Positions 9,999-17,386 of a stretch of 59,275 nt of DNA are shown here, piece by piece; the stretch's first letter is position 1; each line of letters opens with the position of its first letter. The notes under the pieces were generated by a model. The model was given only the letters and a program-made list of their open reading frames with translations. It made no database searches and was not told where the DNA came from. This stretch comes from Corynebacterium lipophiloflavum DSM 44291. GTDB taxonomy: Bacteria; Actinomycetota; Actinomycetes; Mycobacteriales; Mycobacteriaceae. A program made the position numbers and the translations under genes. Location of the stretch: positions 232,456 through 291,730 of the forward strand of contig NZ_GG667193.1 in assembly GCF_000159635.1 (NCBI RefSeq), written 5' to 3'.

Positions 9999-10798
9999 AG
10001 CGCGAAGAACTCCCGGACCAGCTGCGCGCCGACGACCTTGTCGGTGCCGGGGCCGAGGCGGGGGTCAAGGCGCTTCCGGGCGGGCACGAGGTGGCCCATG
10101 CCCTCGATCGACCACAGCTCGACCGGTGCCTCACCGGCAAAGCTGTCGACACGCACCCCCTCGGCGGGCCGGGTGGTCACGTGCTCGCCCGCGTGGTTGA
10201 GCTGGGCGAGAAAGCGGGCGGAGTCTAGTGCGGAGCGCGCTTTCCCACGGTTGAACTCAGAGATGCCCGCCAGCCCGCCGTTGTAGGGGACGATCGGGTC
10301 CGCGGTGCCCTGGACGCAAAGGATCGGGGTGGGCACCCAGCGCTCGGTGGAGCAGATCATGTTGTCGTCGGTGGGCGCGGCGGAGCCGAACAGGGCCACG
10401 CCCGCGAGCGTCGCCGGGGCCTCGCACAGCATGCGCAGCAGCATCTGGCCGCCGTTGGAAAAGCCGCAGCCGATCACCCGCGCCGGGTCATAAATGGAAA
10501 TCAGTGTCTTGAGGAAACCGACGTCGTCGACGCCGAGGGTGCGCGCCGATTCGGTCAATCCGCGCCTCAGGTCGTTGAAGTGGCGCCCGACGCCGTCGGG
10601 GTAGAGCACGGTGGTTGTGTCCGTGGCGAGAGCATCGAAGGTGTTCGCGGTGAAGTTGCGCGCCACGCTGCCCGACTGCAGTGACCCATGCAAAAACAGC
10701 ACGAGCGTCTCCGGGTGCGGCACGGGATTTTCCCCGGTGACTTCGATGTAGCGGCGCTGACGGTCCTGGTGGTCCAGTGTGCGACGGGTGATGGACAC
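9995..10798 (-). CDS. PHB-depolymerase/LpqC-like esterase (alpha/beta hydrolase)
   Basis: A 267-aa alpha/beta hydrolase related to the polyhydroxybutyrate depolymerase/feruloyl esterase family. It has the oxyanion region [12 protein letters not shown], the nucleophile elbow GCGFSNGG (Ser), a probable Asp in [12 protein letters not shown], and a probable His in GMGHLVP. The natural substrate is unknown. No signal peptide is seen with the chosen start, so it is probably cytoplasmic, unlike secreted LpqC. GTG 10798 is chosen because it lies 4 nt after the znuB stop. The ATG at 10846 would overlap znuB by 44 nt. It appears to be the last gene of the metal-transporter transcript. Confidence 0.72.
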   Translation of the reverse strand: MSITRRTLDHQDRQRRYIEVTGENPVPHPETLVLFLHGSLQSGSVARNFTANTFDALATDTTTVLYPDGVGRHFNDLRRGLTESARTLGVDDVGFLKTLISIYDPARVIGCGFSNGGQMLLRMLCEAPATLAGVALFGSAAPTDDNMICSTERWVPTPILCVQGTADPIVPYNGGLAGISEFNRGKARSALDSARFLAQLNHAGEHVTTRPAEGVRVDSFAGEAPVELWSIEGMGHLVPARKRLDPRLGPGTDKVVGAQLVREFFAL

Positions 10799-10802
10799 GG
10801 GT

Positions 10803-11645
10803 TCAGGCGTCCATCTTCTGCAGCCGGGATGCGCGGACGCGCTCAACTACTCGGCACAGGACGTAGATGCCGAAGGAAATAAATGCCACGGTCACGCTGA
10901 TCGGGATGCCGGGTGCCAGGGAAAGGATCAGCCCGCCGACGGCCGCGGCCTGGGCGAACACCACCAACCATGCGATCGCCGCGACGGGGTTGTCCGTGAT
11001 CGCGACCGCGGACGCTCCCGGGGTGATCAGCAAAGACATGACCAGCAGCGCGCCGACGACCTGCACCGCCTGGGCGGAGGCAATGCCCAGCAGCGTACCG
11101 AACGCGACGGCGAAGAAACGCACCCGCACGCCCGTCGCGGCGGCCATTGACGGGTCCACGGAGGCGAACATCAGCGGGCGCCACAACACGGTGATGGCCA
11201 CCACGATGACCACCGTCGAGACGGCGAGCACGACCAGGTTCATGTTGCTCACCCCGGCAACCTGGCCGGTGAGAAGGCCCAGCGCCACCGTGGAGTTGCC
11301 GGGGTAGAGGTAGATGCACAGCACGGAAACTCCCATGCCGAAGCTCATCACCGCGCCCACTGCGGAATCGTTGCCGCCGCGAAGGCCCAGCATGACAAAC
11401 ACGATCGCAGCCGTGACCGATCCCGCCACCGCGCCGAGCGACAAGTTCACGCTGGCGACCAGTGCGATTGCCGCGCCCATCAGCGCCAGCTCGGAGGTGG
11501 CGTGCACGGCGAACGCCATTTGGCGGATCACCACCAGGGGCGCGAGCACGCCGGAGAGGAACCCCAAGAGCGCGCACGCGATCAGCGAGGCGATGACAAA
11601 ATCAAACGACAACAGGTGCGCCGTCTGCGCGATGAACTGCTGCAT
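10803..11645 (-). CDS. znuB: zinc/manganese ABC transporter permease (ZnuB type)
   Basis: Membrane subunit of a cluster 9 (Zn/Mn) ABC importer. The 280-aa protein is hydrophobic throughout, with about eight predicted membrane helices. The ABC-3 region RFFAVAFGTLLGIASAQAVQVVGALLVMSLLITPGA is the coupling segment. The ATG overlaps the stop of the ATPase gene by one base (TAATG), so the two are translationally coupled. Zinc is favoured over manganese by the His/Asp/Glu-rich loop of the partner binding protein and by the Zur-like box upstream of the operon. Confidence 0.9.
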   Translation of the reverse strand: MQQFIAQTAHLLSFDFVIASLIACALLGFLSGVLAPLVVIRQMAFAVHATSELALMGAAIALVASVNLSLGAVAGSVTAAIVFVMLGLRGGNDSAVGAVMSFGMGVSVLCIYLYPGNSTVALGLLTGQVAGVSNMNLVVLAVSTVVIVVAITVLWRPLMFASVDPSMAAATGVRVRFFAVAFGTLLGIASAQAVQVVGALLVMSLLITPGASAVAITDNPVAAIAWLVVFAQAAAVGGLILSLAPGIPISVTVAFISFGIYVLCRVVERVRASRLQKMDA

Positions 11646-12334
11646 TAAACGATCACCGTTCTCCCGCGCACGGTAACGACATCAACACGCGTGCCGTAGA
11701 GCTCGCTGAGCACGTCCGTGCGTAGCACCTCATGCGCCGGGCCGACGACATGGCCGTTGGGGCCGAGGTAGAGCACCTTGTCGACGACCTCGAGCACGGG
11801 GTCGATCGAGTGGGTCACCATCACGATCGCCGCGGGCGACGCCGCTAGCCGACGCACCGTTTCGCGTTGGCGGGAGGCGTCGAGCGAGAGCAGGGGCTCG
11901 TCGGCAAGCACGAGCTCGGGGTTATTGGCGAAGGCCTGGGCCTGGCGCACCAATTGCTGCTGGCCGCCTGAAAGGATGCCCACGCGGGCGTTGGCGAGGT
12001 GGGACGCGCCGACGTTGGCGAGCGCGGCGTCGACTTCGGCGCGGCTCGCGGCGCGCTTTGTCACCACCCCGTGGCGCAGCGTGAGGGAAACTACATCGCG
12101 CGCGCGGACTGGCATGTGTGGCGGGAACATCCGCTGCTGCGGGATAAAACCGACGCGCTCGGGCAGCTCGACGGTTCCGCTCGTCGGGCGGCGGATGCCG
12201 AGCATGGTATTGAGCAGGGTTGATTTGCCCGACCCGTTAGGGCCGAGCACCGCGATGAACTCGCCCTGGTTGATCTCTAGATCGATTTCTGACCAGAGGG
12301 GCTCGGCGGAAAGTCCGGATAGCCGCGCAATCAC
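11645..12334 (-). CDS. znuC: zinc/manganese ABC transporter ATPase
   Basis: Cytoplasmic ATPase subunit of the metal importer. The 229-aa product has Walker A GPNGSGKST (near residue 33), Q-loop FIPQQRMFPP, signature LSGGQQQLVRQAQA, Walker B LVLADEPLLSLD and the switch His in MVTHSID. It lies between the binding protein (14-nt gap) and the permease (1-nt overlap), the standard order for this transporter class. C. glutamicum has a similar set beside ipsA, which as I recall is Zur-regulated. Confidence 0.92.
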   Translation of the reverse strand: MIARLSGLSAEPLWSEIDLEINQGEFIAVLGPNGSGKSTLLNTMLGIRRPTSGTVELPERVGFIPQQRMFPPHMPVRARDVVSLTLRHGVVTKRAASRAEVDAALANVGASHLANARVGILSGGQQQLVRQAQAFANNPELVLADEPLLSLDASRQRETVRRLAASPAAIVMVTHSIDPVLEVVDKVLYLGPNGHVVGPAHEVLRTDVLSELYGTRVDVVTVRGRTVIV

Positions 12335-12348
12335 TTCGGGAATGTTAC

Positions 12349-13314
12349 CTAAAGATTGGCGAGCTTATCGGTCAACGTGTTCGCGATCTCGTCAAGGTAG
12401 TCGAAGAAGCCGACGCCCGCCTGAGGGGTCTCCGCGATGTCGACGACGGGGACGTCATTCTGCTCGGCGGCGGCGAGGATGCGGTCGGTCAGTGCGGACG
12501 GGGTCTGGGGGTTATTGATCAGCAGGACCACCTTGCCGCTTTCCAGCTGCGTGATCAGCTCCGCGACAGCCGCGCTTGACGGCTCGCTGTGGTTGAGCGT
12601 GGCATGGCGGTAGTCCTCCGGGGTGACGTCTTCGAGCGCGGAGTTCTCCACGATCGAATCGGCAATCGGGTGGGTCTGGGCAATGCGTGCGGCGGGTAGC
12701 GCATCAAGCTTGGCATCGACGTCGTCAAGGCGCTGGTTCAGCTCCGCGGTGTCCGCCTCCACGCCGTTGTCCTCGGCGGCCTCGGCGGCCTCGGCCAGTT
12801 TGTCGGCGACCTCGCGCACGACCGTGGTGTCGTACCAGATGTGCTCGTTCTCGTCGTGAGCGTGTTCGTCGGCGTGGGCCTCCCCCTCGTGGTCGTGGCC
12901 CTCGTGTGAGTCCTCCTCATGCGCGCGCTCCTCGCCCGACAGCGGTAGGGCGCTGATCACGTTGGCGGGGTCGGCGGCGGTGTAGATGGCGTTGTCGTAG
13001 GTGCCGCCGTTGGCGACGACGACCTTTGCCTGGGTGACCTTGGCCAGGTCGGCGGCGGCCGGCTCGAAGTCGTGCGGGTCGGTGGCGGGGTTGGAGATCA
13101 CCGCGGGCACGTCTTTGCCGAGCACGGAGCCGGCGACGTCCGCCCAGACGGTCGTCGTGGCGACGACGGTGTCCGCTGCGGCCTCGGCCGGGGTGGCGGA
13201 GGTGCCGGTGGTGGCGGCGTCGGTCCCGCTGGTGGAGCAGGACGCGAGGAAGAGGGACGTGGCGAAAACGGCTGCGCCAGCGCGCAGGGACTTGGTTCCG
13301 GTCATGTGAGACAT
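12349..13314 (-). CDS. znuA: zinc-binding lipoprotein of ABC transporter (ZnuA type)
   Basis: Extracytoplasmic metal-capture lipoprotein of 321 aa. A signal peptide ends in the lipobox LASC. The mature part has the cluster A-I fold with conserved His ligands (DPHDFEP; AQTHPIAD). A long central loop rich in His, Asp and Glu (HEEDSHEGHDHEG...DEHAHDENEHIWYD) is typical of zinc-specific ZnuA proteins and thought to shuttle or sense zinc. First gene of znuA-znuC-znuB-esterase. ATG 13305 (MTGTKSLR) is an equally plausible start, as neither ATG has a clear ribosome-binding site. Confidence 0.9.
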   Translation of the reverse strand: MSHMTGTKSLRAGAAVFATSLFLASCSTSGTDAATTGTSATPAEAAADTVVATTTVWADVAGSVLGKDVPAVISNPATDPHDFEPAAADLAKVTQAKVVVANGGTYDNAIYTAADPANVISALPLSGEERAHEEDSHEGHDHEGEAHADEHAHDENEHIWYDTTVVREVADKLAEAAEAAEDNGVEADTAELNQRLDDVDAKLDALPAARIAQTHPIADSIVENSALEDVTPEDYRHATLNHSEPSSAAVAELITQLESGKVVLLINNPQTPSALTDRILAAAEQNDVPVVDIAETPQAGVGFFDYLDEIANTLTDKLANL

Positions 13315-13322
13315 TCAAGCAC

Positions 13323-13343
13323 TAATGAAAAGCGATTTCAATT
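13323..13343. promoter_or_regulatory. Zur-like operator upstream of znuACB
   Basis: TAATGAAAAGCGATTTCAATT contains the interrupted palindrome TGAAA-N5-TTTCA (13326-13330 and 13336-13340). This resembles the AT-rich TGAAAA...TTTTCA boxes reported for Zur in corynebacteria and mycobacteria. It starts 9 nt upstream of the znuA ATG on the opposite strand, where repressor would cover the promoter. It is also about 40 bp upstream of the ipsA -10. The match to the published consensus is from memory. Confidence 0.55.
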
Positions 13344-13380
13344 CTGTGCAGGTTAGGGCGGCGCCGGCCCGCGGTGAGCC

Positions 13381-13386
13381 TACAAT
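13381..13386 (+). promoter_or_regulatory. -10 hexamer of ipsA (leaderless)
   Basis: TACAAT, 7 nt before the ATG at 13394. The spacing places the transcription start on or beside the A of the start codon. No convincing -35 is visible. Confidence 0.55.
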
Positions 13387-13393
13387 AGTAGCC

Positions 13394-14467
13394 ATGTCAC
13401 CCCGGCCCAGCCCCGCCACGAACAGCACTCTGGCATCCATCGCCGCCGAGGTGGGGGTGTCGCGCACCACGGTGTCCAACGCCTACAACCGCCCGGACCA
13501 GCTTTCCGACGAGCTGCGCGCGCGCATCCTCGCCGCCGCCGCGAAGCGGGGCTACGCCGGCCCGAACCCGACGGCGCGGTCGCTGCGCACGCGCCGGGCC
13601 GGTGCGGTCGGGGTGGTGCTCACGGAACACCTGCACTACGCCTTCGAGGACCGGGCCAGCGTGGACTTCCTCGCGGGCCTGGCGCGCCAGACCGATTTCT
13701 CGCTGACGTTGATTCCCGCCGGCCCCGGGGAGAACAACCCCGCGCTGATCACGAGTGCGATTGTCGATGGTTTCGTGGTGTACTCGGTGCCTGCCGGCGA
13801 CCCTCACCTGGCGGAGGTCCGCGTGCGTGGGCTACCCCTGGTGGTGTGCGACCAGCCCGCCGGGAAGGGCGTGGCCTACGTCGGCATCGATGACGCCGCC
13901 GCGATCGCCCCGGCTGCGCAGGCGCTTGTCGATGCTGGCCACACCCGCATCGGGATCCTGGCCAAGCGCCTGTTCAGCTTCCCGCGCAACGGCCACGTGC
14001 GCCGCGACGAGCTGGCGCAGGCCGATCTCCACGTGCAACGCGACCGCGTCTCCGGTGCCCTTGAGGTGTTCGACGCGGCCGGCATCACAGACGTGCCGAT
14101 CGTGGCGCGCCACTTCAACGACCGCGACAGTGCCGCCGACGGGGCCCGCGAGCTCATCGCCACCCACCCCGATCTCACCGCCGTGCTGTGCACGACGGAC
14201 TCGATGGCACTCGGCGTGTTCGACTACTGCGGTGCGCGGATCCCGCACGAGCTCTCCGTGACCGGCTTCGACGGCATCGAATCCGCCCTCAACCTGGGGC
14301 TGACCACCGTCGACCAGCCGAACGTCGCCAAGGGCGAGGCGGCCGGATCGATGCTGCGCTCGCTCATCGGCGCCCCCACCCCGCGCCCCGGAAACACCCC
14401 GCGCCAGATCCTGCCCACGCGCTTTATCCCCGGACGAACCGTTGCCGCGCCTCGGCGAGGCGATTAA
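13394..14467 (+). CDS. ipsA: LacI-family regulator, IpsA-like
   Basis: DNA-binding regulator of 357 aa with a LacI helix-turn-helix at about residues 13-60 (TLASIAAEVGVSRTTVSNAYNRPDQLSDELRARIL) and a periplasmic-binding-protein-like effector domain. In C. glutamicum the LacI gene in this position, between otsB and the metal ABC transporter, is ipsA. IpsA senses myo-inositol and activates inositol-phosphate synthase, controlling the precursor of mycothiol and cell-wall phosphatidylinositol. Orthology is inferred from this gene order and the family. The longer ORF from 13325 would run through the Zur-like box. The last 44 nt overlap the convergent otsB. Confidence 0.78.
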   Translation: MSPRPSPATNSTLASIAAEVGVSRTTVSNAYNRPDQLSDELRARILAAAAKRGYAGPNPTARSLRTRRAGAVGVVLTEHLHYAFEDRASVDFLAGLARQTDFSLTLIPAGPGENNPALITSAIVDGFVVYSVPAGDPHLAEVRVRGLPLVVCDQPAGKGVAYVGIDDAAAIAPAAQALVDAGHTRIGILAKRLFSFPRNGHVRRDELAQADLHVQRDRVSGALEVFDAAGITDVPIVARHFNDRDSAADGARELIATHPDLTAVLCTTDSMALGVFDYCGARIPHELSVTGFDGIESALNLGLTTVDQPNVAKGEAAGSMLRSLIGAPTPRPGNTPRQILPTRFIPGRTVAAPRRGD

Positions 14468-15185
14468 GCACCTGCGCCATCTCTCCCACGCCCGAGACCC
14501 GGTGTTTCGCCACGGTCGGCTTCGGGCCCACTTTGATGCCAACGTCGGCGGGGCCGAGGACGCGCAGCGCCGTCTCGTCGGTGGTGTCGTCGCCGGCGAA
14601 GACGGTGGCGGCAAAGTGCTCCTTGTGCCCCCGCAGCCAGGACCCTTTGGACACCTCGATGGCGGAGAACTCCACGATGTTGTGGCCGCTGAGCACCGGG
14701 CGCCCGGGCGTTGCCAGGGCGCGGGCGCGGGTGAGGATGTCCTCGGCCAGATCCGGGTTGTCGTCTGCGAGGGCGGCGACGTGGATGACTCGCTGGTAAG
14801 GCTTCGATTCCACGAACGCCGGGGGGATCGCGATCGCCTCGAGCTGACGTGCAATGTCGTCGAGGTAGGCGCGGTCGGCGGGCGTGAGCTCGGGGGCGCC
14901 CGCGGAGGTTTCCGCGCCGTGGGAGCCGACGAGAACCACCGGGTGGCCCAGCCCGACGACGCGGCGCAGCCCGTCGAGGTGGCGGCCCGACAACACGGCG
15001 ACCTGAGTTCCCGGCAGGGCCATGAGGGTGCGCGCGGCGCGCAACGCGTCGGGGTTCGCGGTCACCGCGTACGCGTCCGGGCCGAGCTCGCAGATCGTAC
15101 CGTCAAAGTCCAGGCACACGAGCAGGGTTTCGGCGCGCGCGATGCGCTCGATCTCGCCGCCAAGCTGCGGTTGCCCGGCCGTCAC
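14424..15185 (-). CDS. otsB: trehalose-6-phosphate phosphatase OtsB
   Basis: HAD-superfamily phosphatase that converts trehalose 6-phosphate to trehalose, the sugar needed for trehalose mycolates and osmoprotection. The 253-aa protein has the nucleophile motif CLDFDGTICELG near residue 24, a Ser motif VAVLSGRHLDGL, and the metal-binding motif FAGDDTTDETAL. It starts with GTG at 15185, overlapping the previous stop in GTGA, so translation is coupled to the lipoprotein gene. The 3' end overlaps ipsA by 44 nt on the other strand. Confidence 0.94.
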   Translation of the reverse strand: MTAGQPQLGGEIERIARAETLLVCLDFDGTICELGPDAYAVTANPDALRAARTLMALPGTQVAVLSGRHLDGLRRVVGLGHPVVLVGSHGAETSAGAPELTPADRAYLDDIARQLEAIAIPPAFVESKPYQRVIHVAALADDNPDLAEDILTRARALATPGRPVLSGHNIVEFSAIEVSKGSWLRGHKEHFAATVFAGDDTTDETALRVLGPADVGIKVGPKPTVAKHRVSGVGEMAQVLNRLAEARQRFVRG

Positions 15186-15625
15186 AGCGCCATCACCCTG
15201 ACTGAGGGCCGGTCGACGGCATCAGAAACGACGGTGAGAGTGGCTTCCTTGTCGTTGAGTTTGCGCACGTCGAAGGCAGCGCCAGGTGTCAGCAGGGCGG
15301 TGAGCTCATCGTGCACGTAGCGGGAGCCGCCGATGCAGCCGGAGGCGTCGGCAACTTCGACGTCGACAAGCGTGAGCCGCCGGTGGGTCTGCTCCACTGT
15401 GGCGCGCAGGGGAGCGCAGCCCGTCGAGGCGGTCATGGAATTGCCCGCGATGCGCAGCGACGCTTTGCCCGCTGCGTCGGCGGGCAGCTCACCCGGGGTA
15501 CCGGGCTCGGTGTGCAGCGCCACGACCTGCCAGGTTTCGCCGGTGAGCTCGATGTTATCGGCGCCGCCGGCGCAGCCACCCAAAGCGAGCGCGCAGCAGG
15601 CGGAGACGATCACGGCCCTTCTCAC
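15182..15625 (-). CDS. META-domain-like lipoprotein between otsA and otsB
   Basis: A 147-aa predicted lipoprotein: VRRAVIVSACCALALGGC gives a short signal peptide and a lipobox ending at Cys18. The mature domain starts GETWQVVAL and has STGCAPLRATV and a later Cys (DASGCIGG). This pattern resembles META/HslJ-type domains, but the match is weak. The GTG start overlaps the otsA TGA (GTGA) and its own TGA overlaps the otsB GTG (GTGA), so all three genes are probably co-translated. C. glutamicum also has a small gene between otsA and otsB. No role in trehalose metabolism is known to me. Confidence 0.72.
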   Translation of the reverse strand: MRRAVIVSACCALALGGCAGGADNIELTGETWQVVALHTEPGTPGELPADAAGKASLRIAGNSMTASTGCAPLRATVEQTHRRLTLVDVEVADASGCIGGSRYVHDELTALLTPGAAFDVRKLNDKEATLTVVSDAVDRPSVRVMAL

Positions 15626-16908
15626 AGCTCCTCCAGGAAATTCCGCGCCCACCTCGCGACGTCGTGCTCGGTCACGCGCGCGTGCATCGCCCGCATCGCG
15701 TCGGCGTCGCCGTCGAGGGCGAAGAGGATCGCCTGCTCGATCGACTCCAGGTCGAAGGGGTTGCACAAGTGCGCCCGGTGAAGCTCCACGGCGGCTCCCG
15801 CGAACTCCGACAGCACCAGCGCCCCGTCGCCGTGTGGGTGGCAGGAGACGTACTCCTTGGCCACCAGGTTCATCCCGTCCTTGAACGGGGTGACCAGCAT
15901 GACGTCGGCCGCAGCGTAGTAGGTGCCCAGGTCCTTTTTCGCCACGGGGCGGTGAATGTAGTGGACCACGGGCCGCCCGACCTGGCCAAAACGGCCGTTG
16001 ACCCTGCCCACGGCTTCCTCCACTTCGCGGCGCGTCTTCCGGTAGTGCTCGATGCGCTCGCGCGAAGGGGTGGCGAGTTGCACCACGGCGACGTCGTCAA
16101 GCAGGCCCTTCTCCAGCAGCTTTTCTACGGCGAGGAGGCGCTGCAGGATCCCCTTGGTGTAGTCCATGCGGTCGACACCGAGCATGAGGGTGCGGGGGTT
16201 GCCCAGCTCTTTGCGCAGCGTGACGACGTCCTCGCGCGCGCCGGGGCGGATCGCCGTCGGGTCAATCGAGATCGGAAACGCCCCCGTGCGCGGGCCGGCA
16301 GCGCCGACGAGGGCGCGGAAGTTCGCCTCGTCCGCCCCGCGCTGGAACCCCACTAGGTCGCATCCTTCGAGCCCGCGGGTGATCTCCTCGCGCCACGGCA
16401 GCTGCCGGAACAGGTCAGGCGGCGGGAAGGGGATGTGCAAGAAAAACCCGACCTTGAGGTCGGGACGGCGCTGCTTGAGCATTCCCGGAACGAGCTGCAG
16501 CTGGTAATCCTGCACCCACACCGTCGCGCCCTTCGCGGCGACGGATGCGACCGCGGCGGCGAAGGTTTCGTTGACCGCCAGGTACGCCTCCCACCACTGA
16601 GCCACGTACTGCGGGGCGACAATCAGGTCGTGGTAGAGAGGCCACAGGGTGGAGTTGGAAAACCCCTCGTAGAAGTTCTCGAAATCCCAGCGGCTCAGCG
16701 ACACAGGGTGCAGCGAGATGCCCTCGAACTCGAAGGGCTCGACGCGCGCGTCCGGCTCGCCGGGCCAACCGACCCAGCACCCGGAGTGGGCGCGCAGCAC
16801 GGGGGCGAGGGCCGCGACCAGGCCACCAGGCGACGCCTGCCAGCCCGACTCGGTGCGGTCGACCGGCAGCCGGTTGGCGACAACGACGAACTTGTTGTCC
16901 CCCGCCAT
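15622..16908 (-). CDS. otsA: trehalose-6-phosphate synthase OtsA
   Basis: GT20 glycosyltransferase joining UDP- or GDP-glucose to glucose 6-phosphate. The 428-aa protein has VVVANRLPV at the N-terminus, GCWVGWPG, WPLYHDL, VWVQDYQLQLVP, FFLHIPFPPPDLFRQLPWR, GVDRMDYTKGI and FKDGMNLVAKEYV, all core family motifs. It is 50-60 residues shorter than the C. glutamicum enzyme as I recall it. The loss lies after DLVGFQ, where GAAGPRTGAFPISID follows almost directly, so a variable loop has been trimmed. The active-site regions are intact. It begins 9 nt after the stop of the Lys/Ala-rich protein gene, on the same strand. Confidence 0.94.
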   Translation of the reverse strand: MAGDNKFVVVANRLPVDRTESGWQASPGGLVAALAPVLRAHSGCWVGWPGEPDARVEPFEFEGISLHPVSLSRWDFENFYEGFSNSTLWPLYHDLIVAPQYVAQWWEAYLAVNETFAAAVASVAAKGATVWVQDYQLQLVPGMLKQRRPDLKVGFFLHIPFPPPDLFRQLPWREEITRGLEGCDLVGFQRGADEANFRALVGAAGPRTGAFPISIDPTAIRPGAREDVVTLRKELGNPRTLMLGVDRMDYTKGILQRLLAVEKLLEKGLLDDVAVVQLATPSRERIEHYRKTRREVEEAVGRVNGRFGQVGRPVVHYIHRPVAKKDLGTYYAAADVMLVTPFKDGMNLVAKEYVSCHPHGDGALVLSEFAGAAVELHRAHLCNPFDLESIEQAILFALDGDADAMRAMHARVTEHDVARWARNFLEEL

Positions 16909-16917
16909 GGCCCGCGC

Positions 16918-17343
16918 TTAGGCCTCGTCGCCGGCGGAGGCGGACTTTTTCGCGGCCTTCTTGGTCGCCTTCTTCGTGGCCTTCTTCACTGTCTTCTTGG
17001 CGGCCTTTTTGGTTGCCTTCTTGGTGGCTTTCTTCGCGGTCTTCTTCGCGGCCTTCTTGGCAGTCTTCTTAGCGGCCTTTTTCGTGGTCTTCTTCGCCGC
17101 CGCTGCCGGGGCCTCGTTCGTCTCGCCCTCGGCTTCGCGTGCCTCGGCGTACTTCTTGTACACAAAGCCCTGCGGCTCCACGCCGAGCATGGACATCAGG
17201 GTCACGCCGTCGAAGAAGTCTTCTGCGTATGTGCCCACGATCCGGCGGGCACCGGCCGCCGTCTGCTCCTCAACCGCGTGGATGGCCTCGGGGGAGGGGC
17301 GGGAATCGGTGATCTTGGGTGGCACTTCGGGTGTCTCCTTCAT
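16918..17343 (-). CDS. conserved protein with histone-H1-like Lys/Ala tail
   Basis: A 141-aa protein in two parts. Residues 1-75 form a non-repetitive domain (PSPEAIHAVEEQ...VEPQGFVYKKYAEAREAEGETNEAP). Residues 80-133 are about eight tandem copies of a KKAAKKT/KKATKKA heptad-like unit, then SASAGDEA. Such tails occur in histone H1, mycobacterial HupB/Hlp and some RNA- or DNA-binding proteins, so nucleic-acid or anionic-polymer binding is inferred. The N-terminal domain is unrecognised. TAGAAT (17367-17372, minus strand) would give a 5' leader of about 15 nt. It sits directly upstream of otsA. Confidence 0.75.
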   Translation of the reverse strand: MKETPEVPPKITDSRPSPEAIHAVEEQTAAGARRIVGTYAEDFFDGVTLMSMLGVEPQGFVYKKYAEAREAEGETNEAPAAAAKKTTKKAAKKTAKKAAKKTAKKATKKATKKAAKKTVKKATKKATKKAAKKSASAGDEA

Positions 17344-17386
17344 CCGGGGTGGGACGTCAAAACACTATTCTACGCCACGGCTGCTG

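Noticed and set aside
16940-17100. Short tandem DNA repeats considered as a satellite or CRISPR
   Set aside because: They are the codons of the Lys/Ala-rich tail of a real open reading frame.
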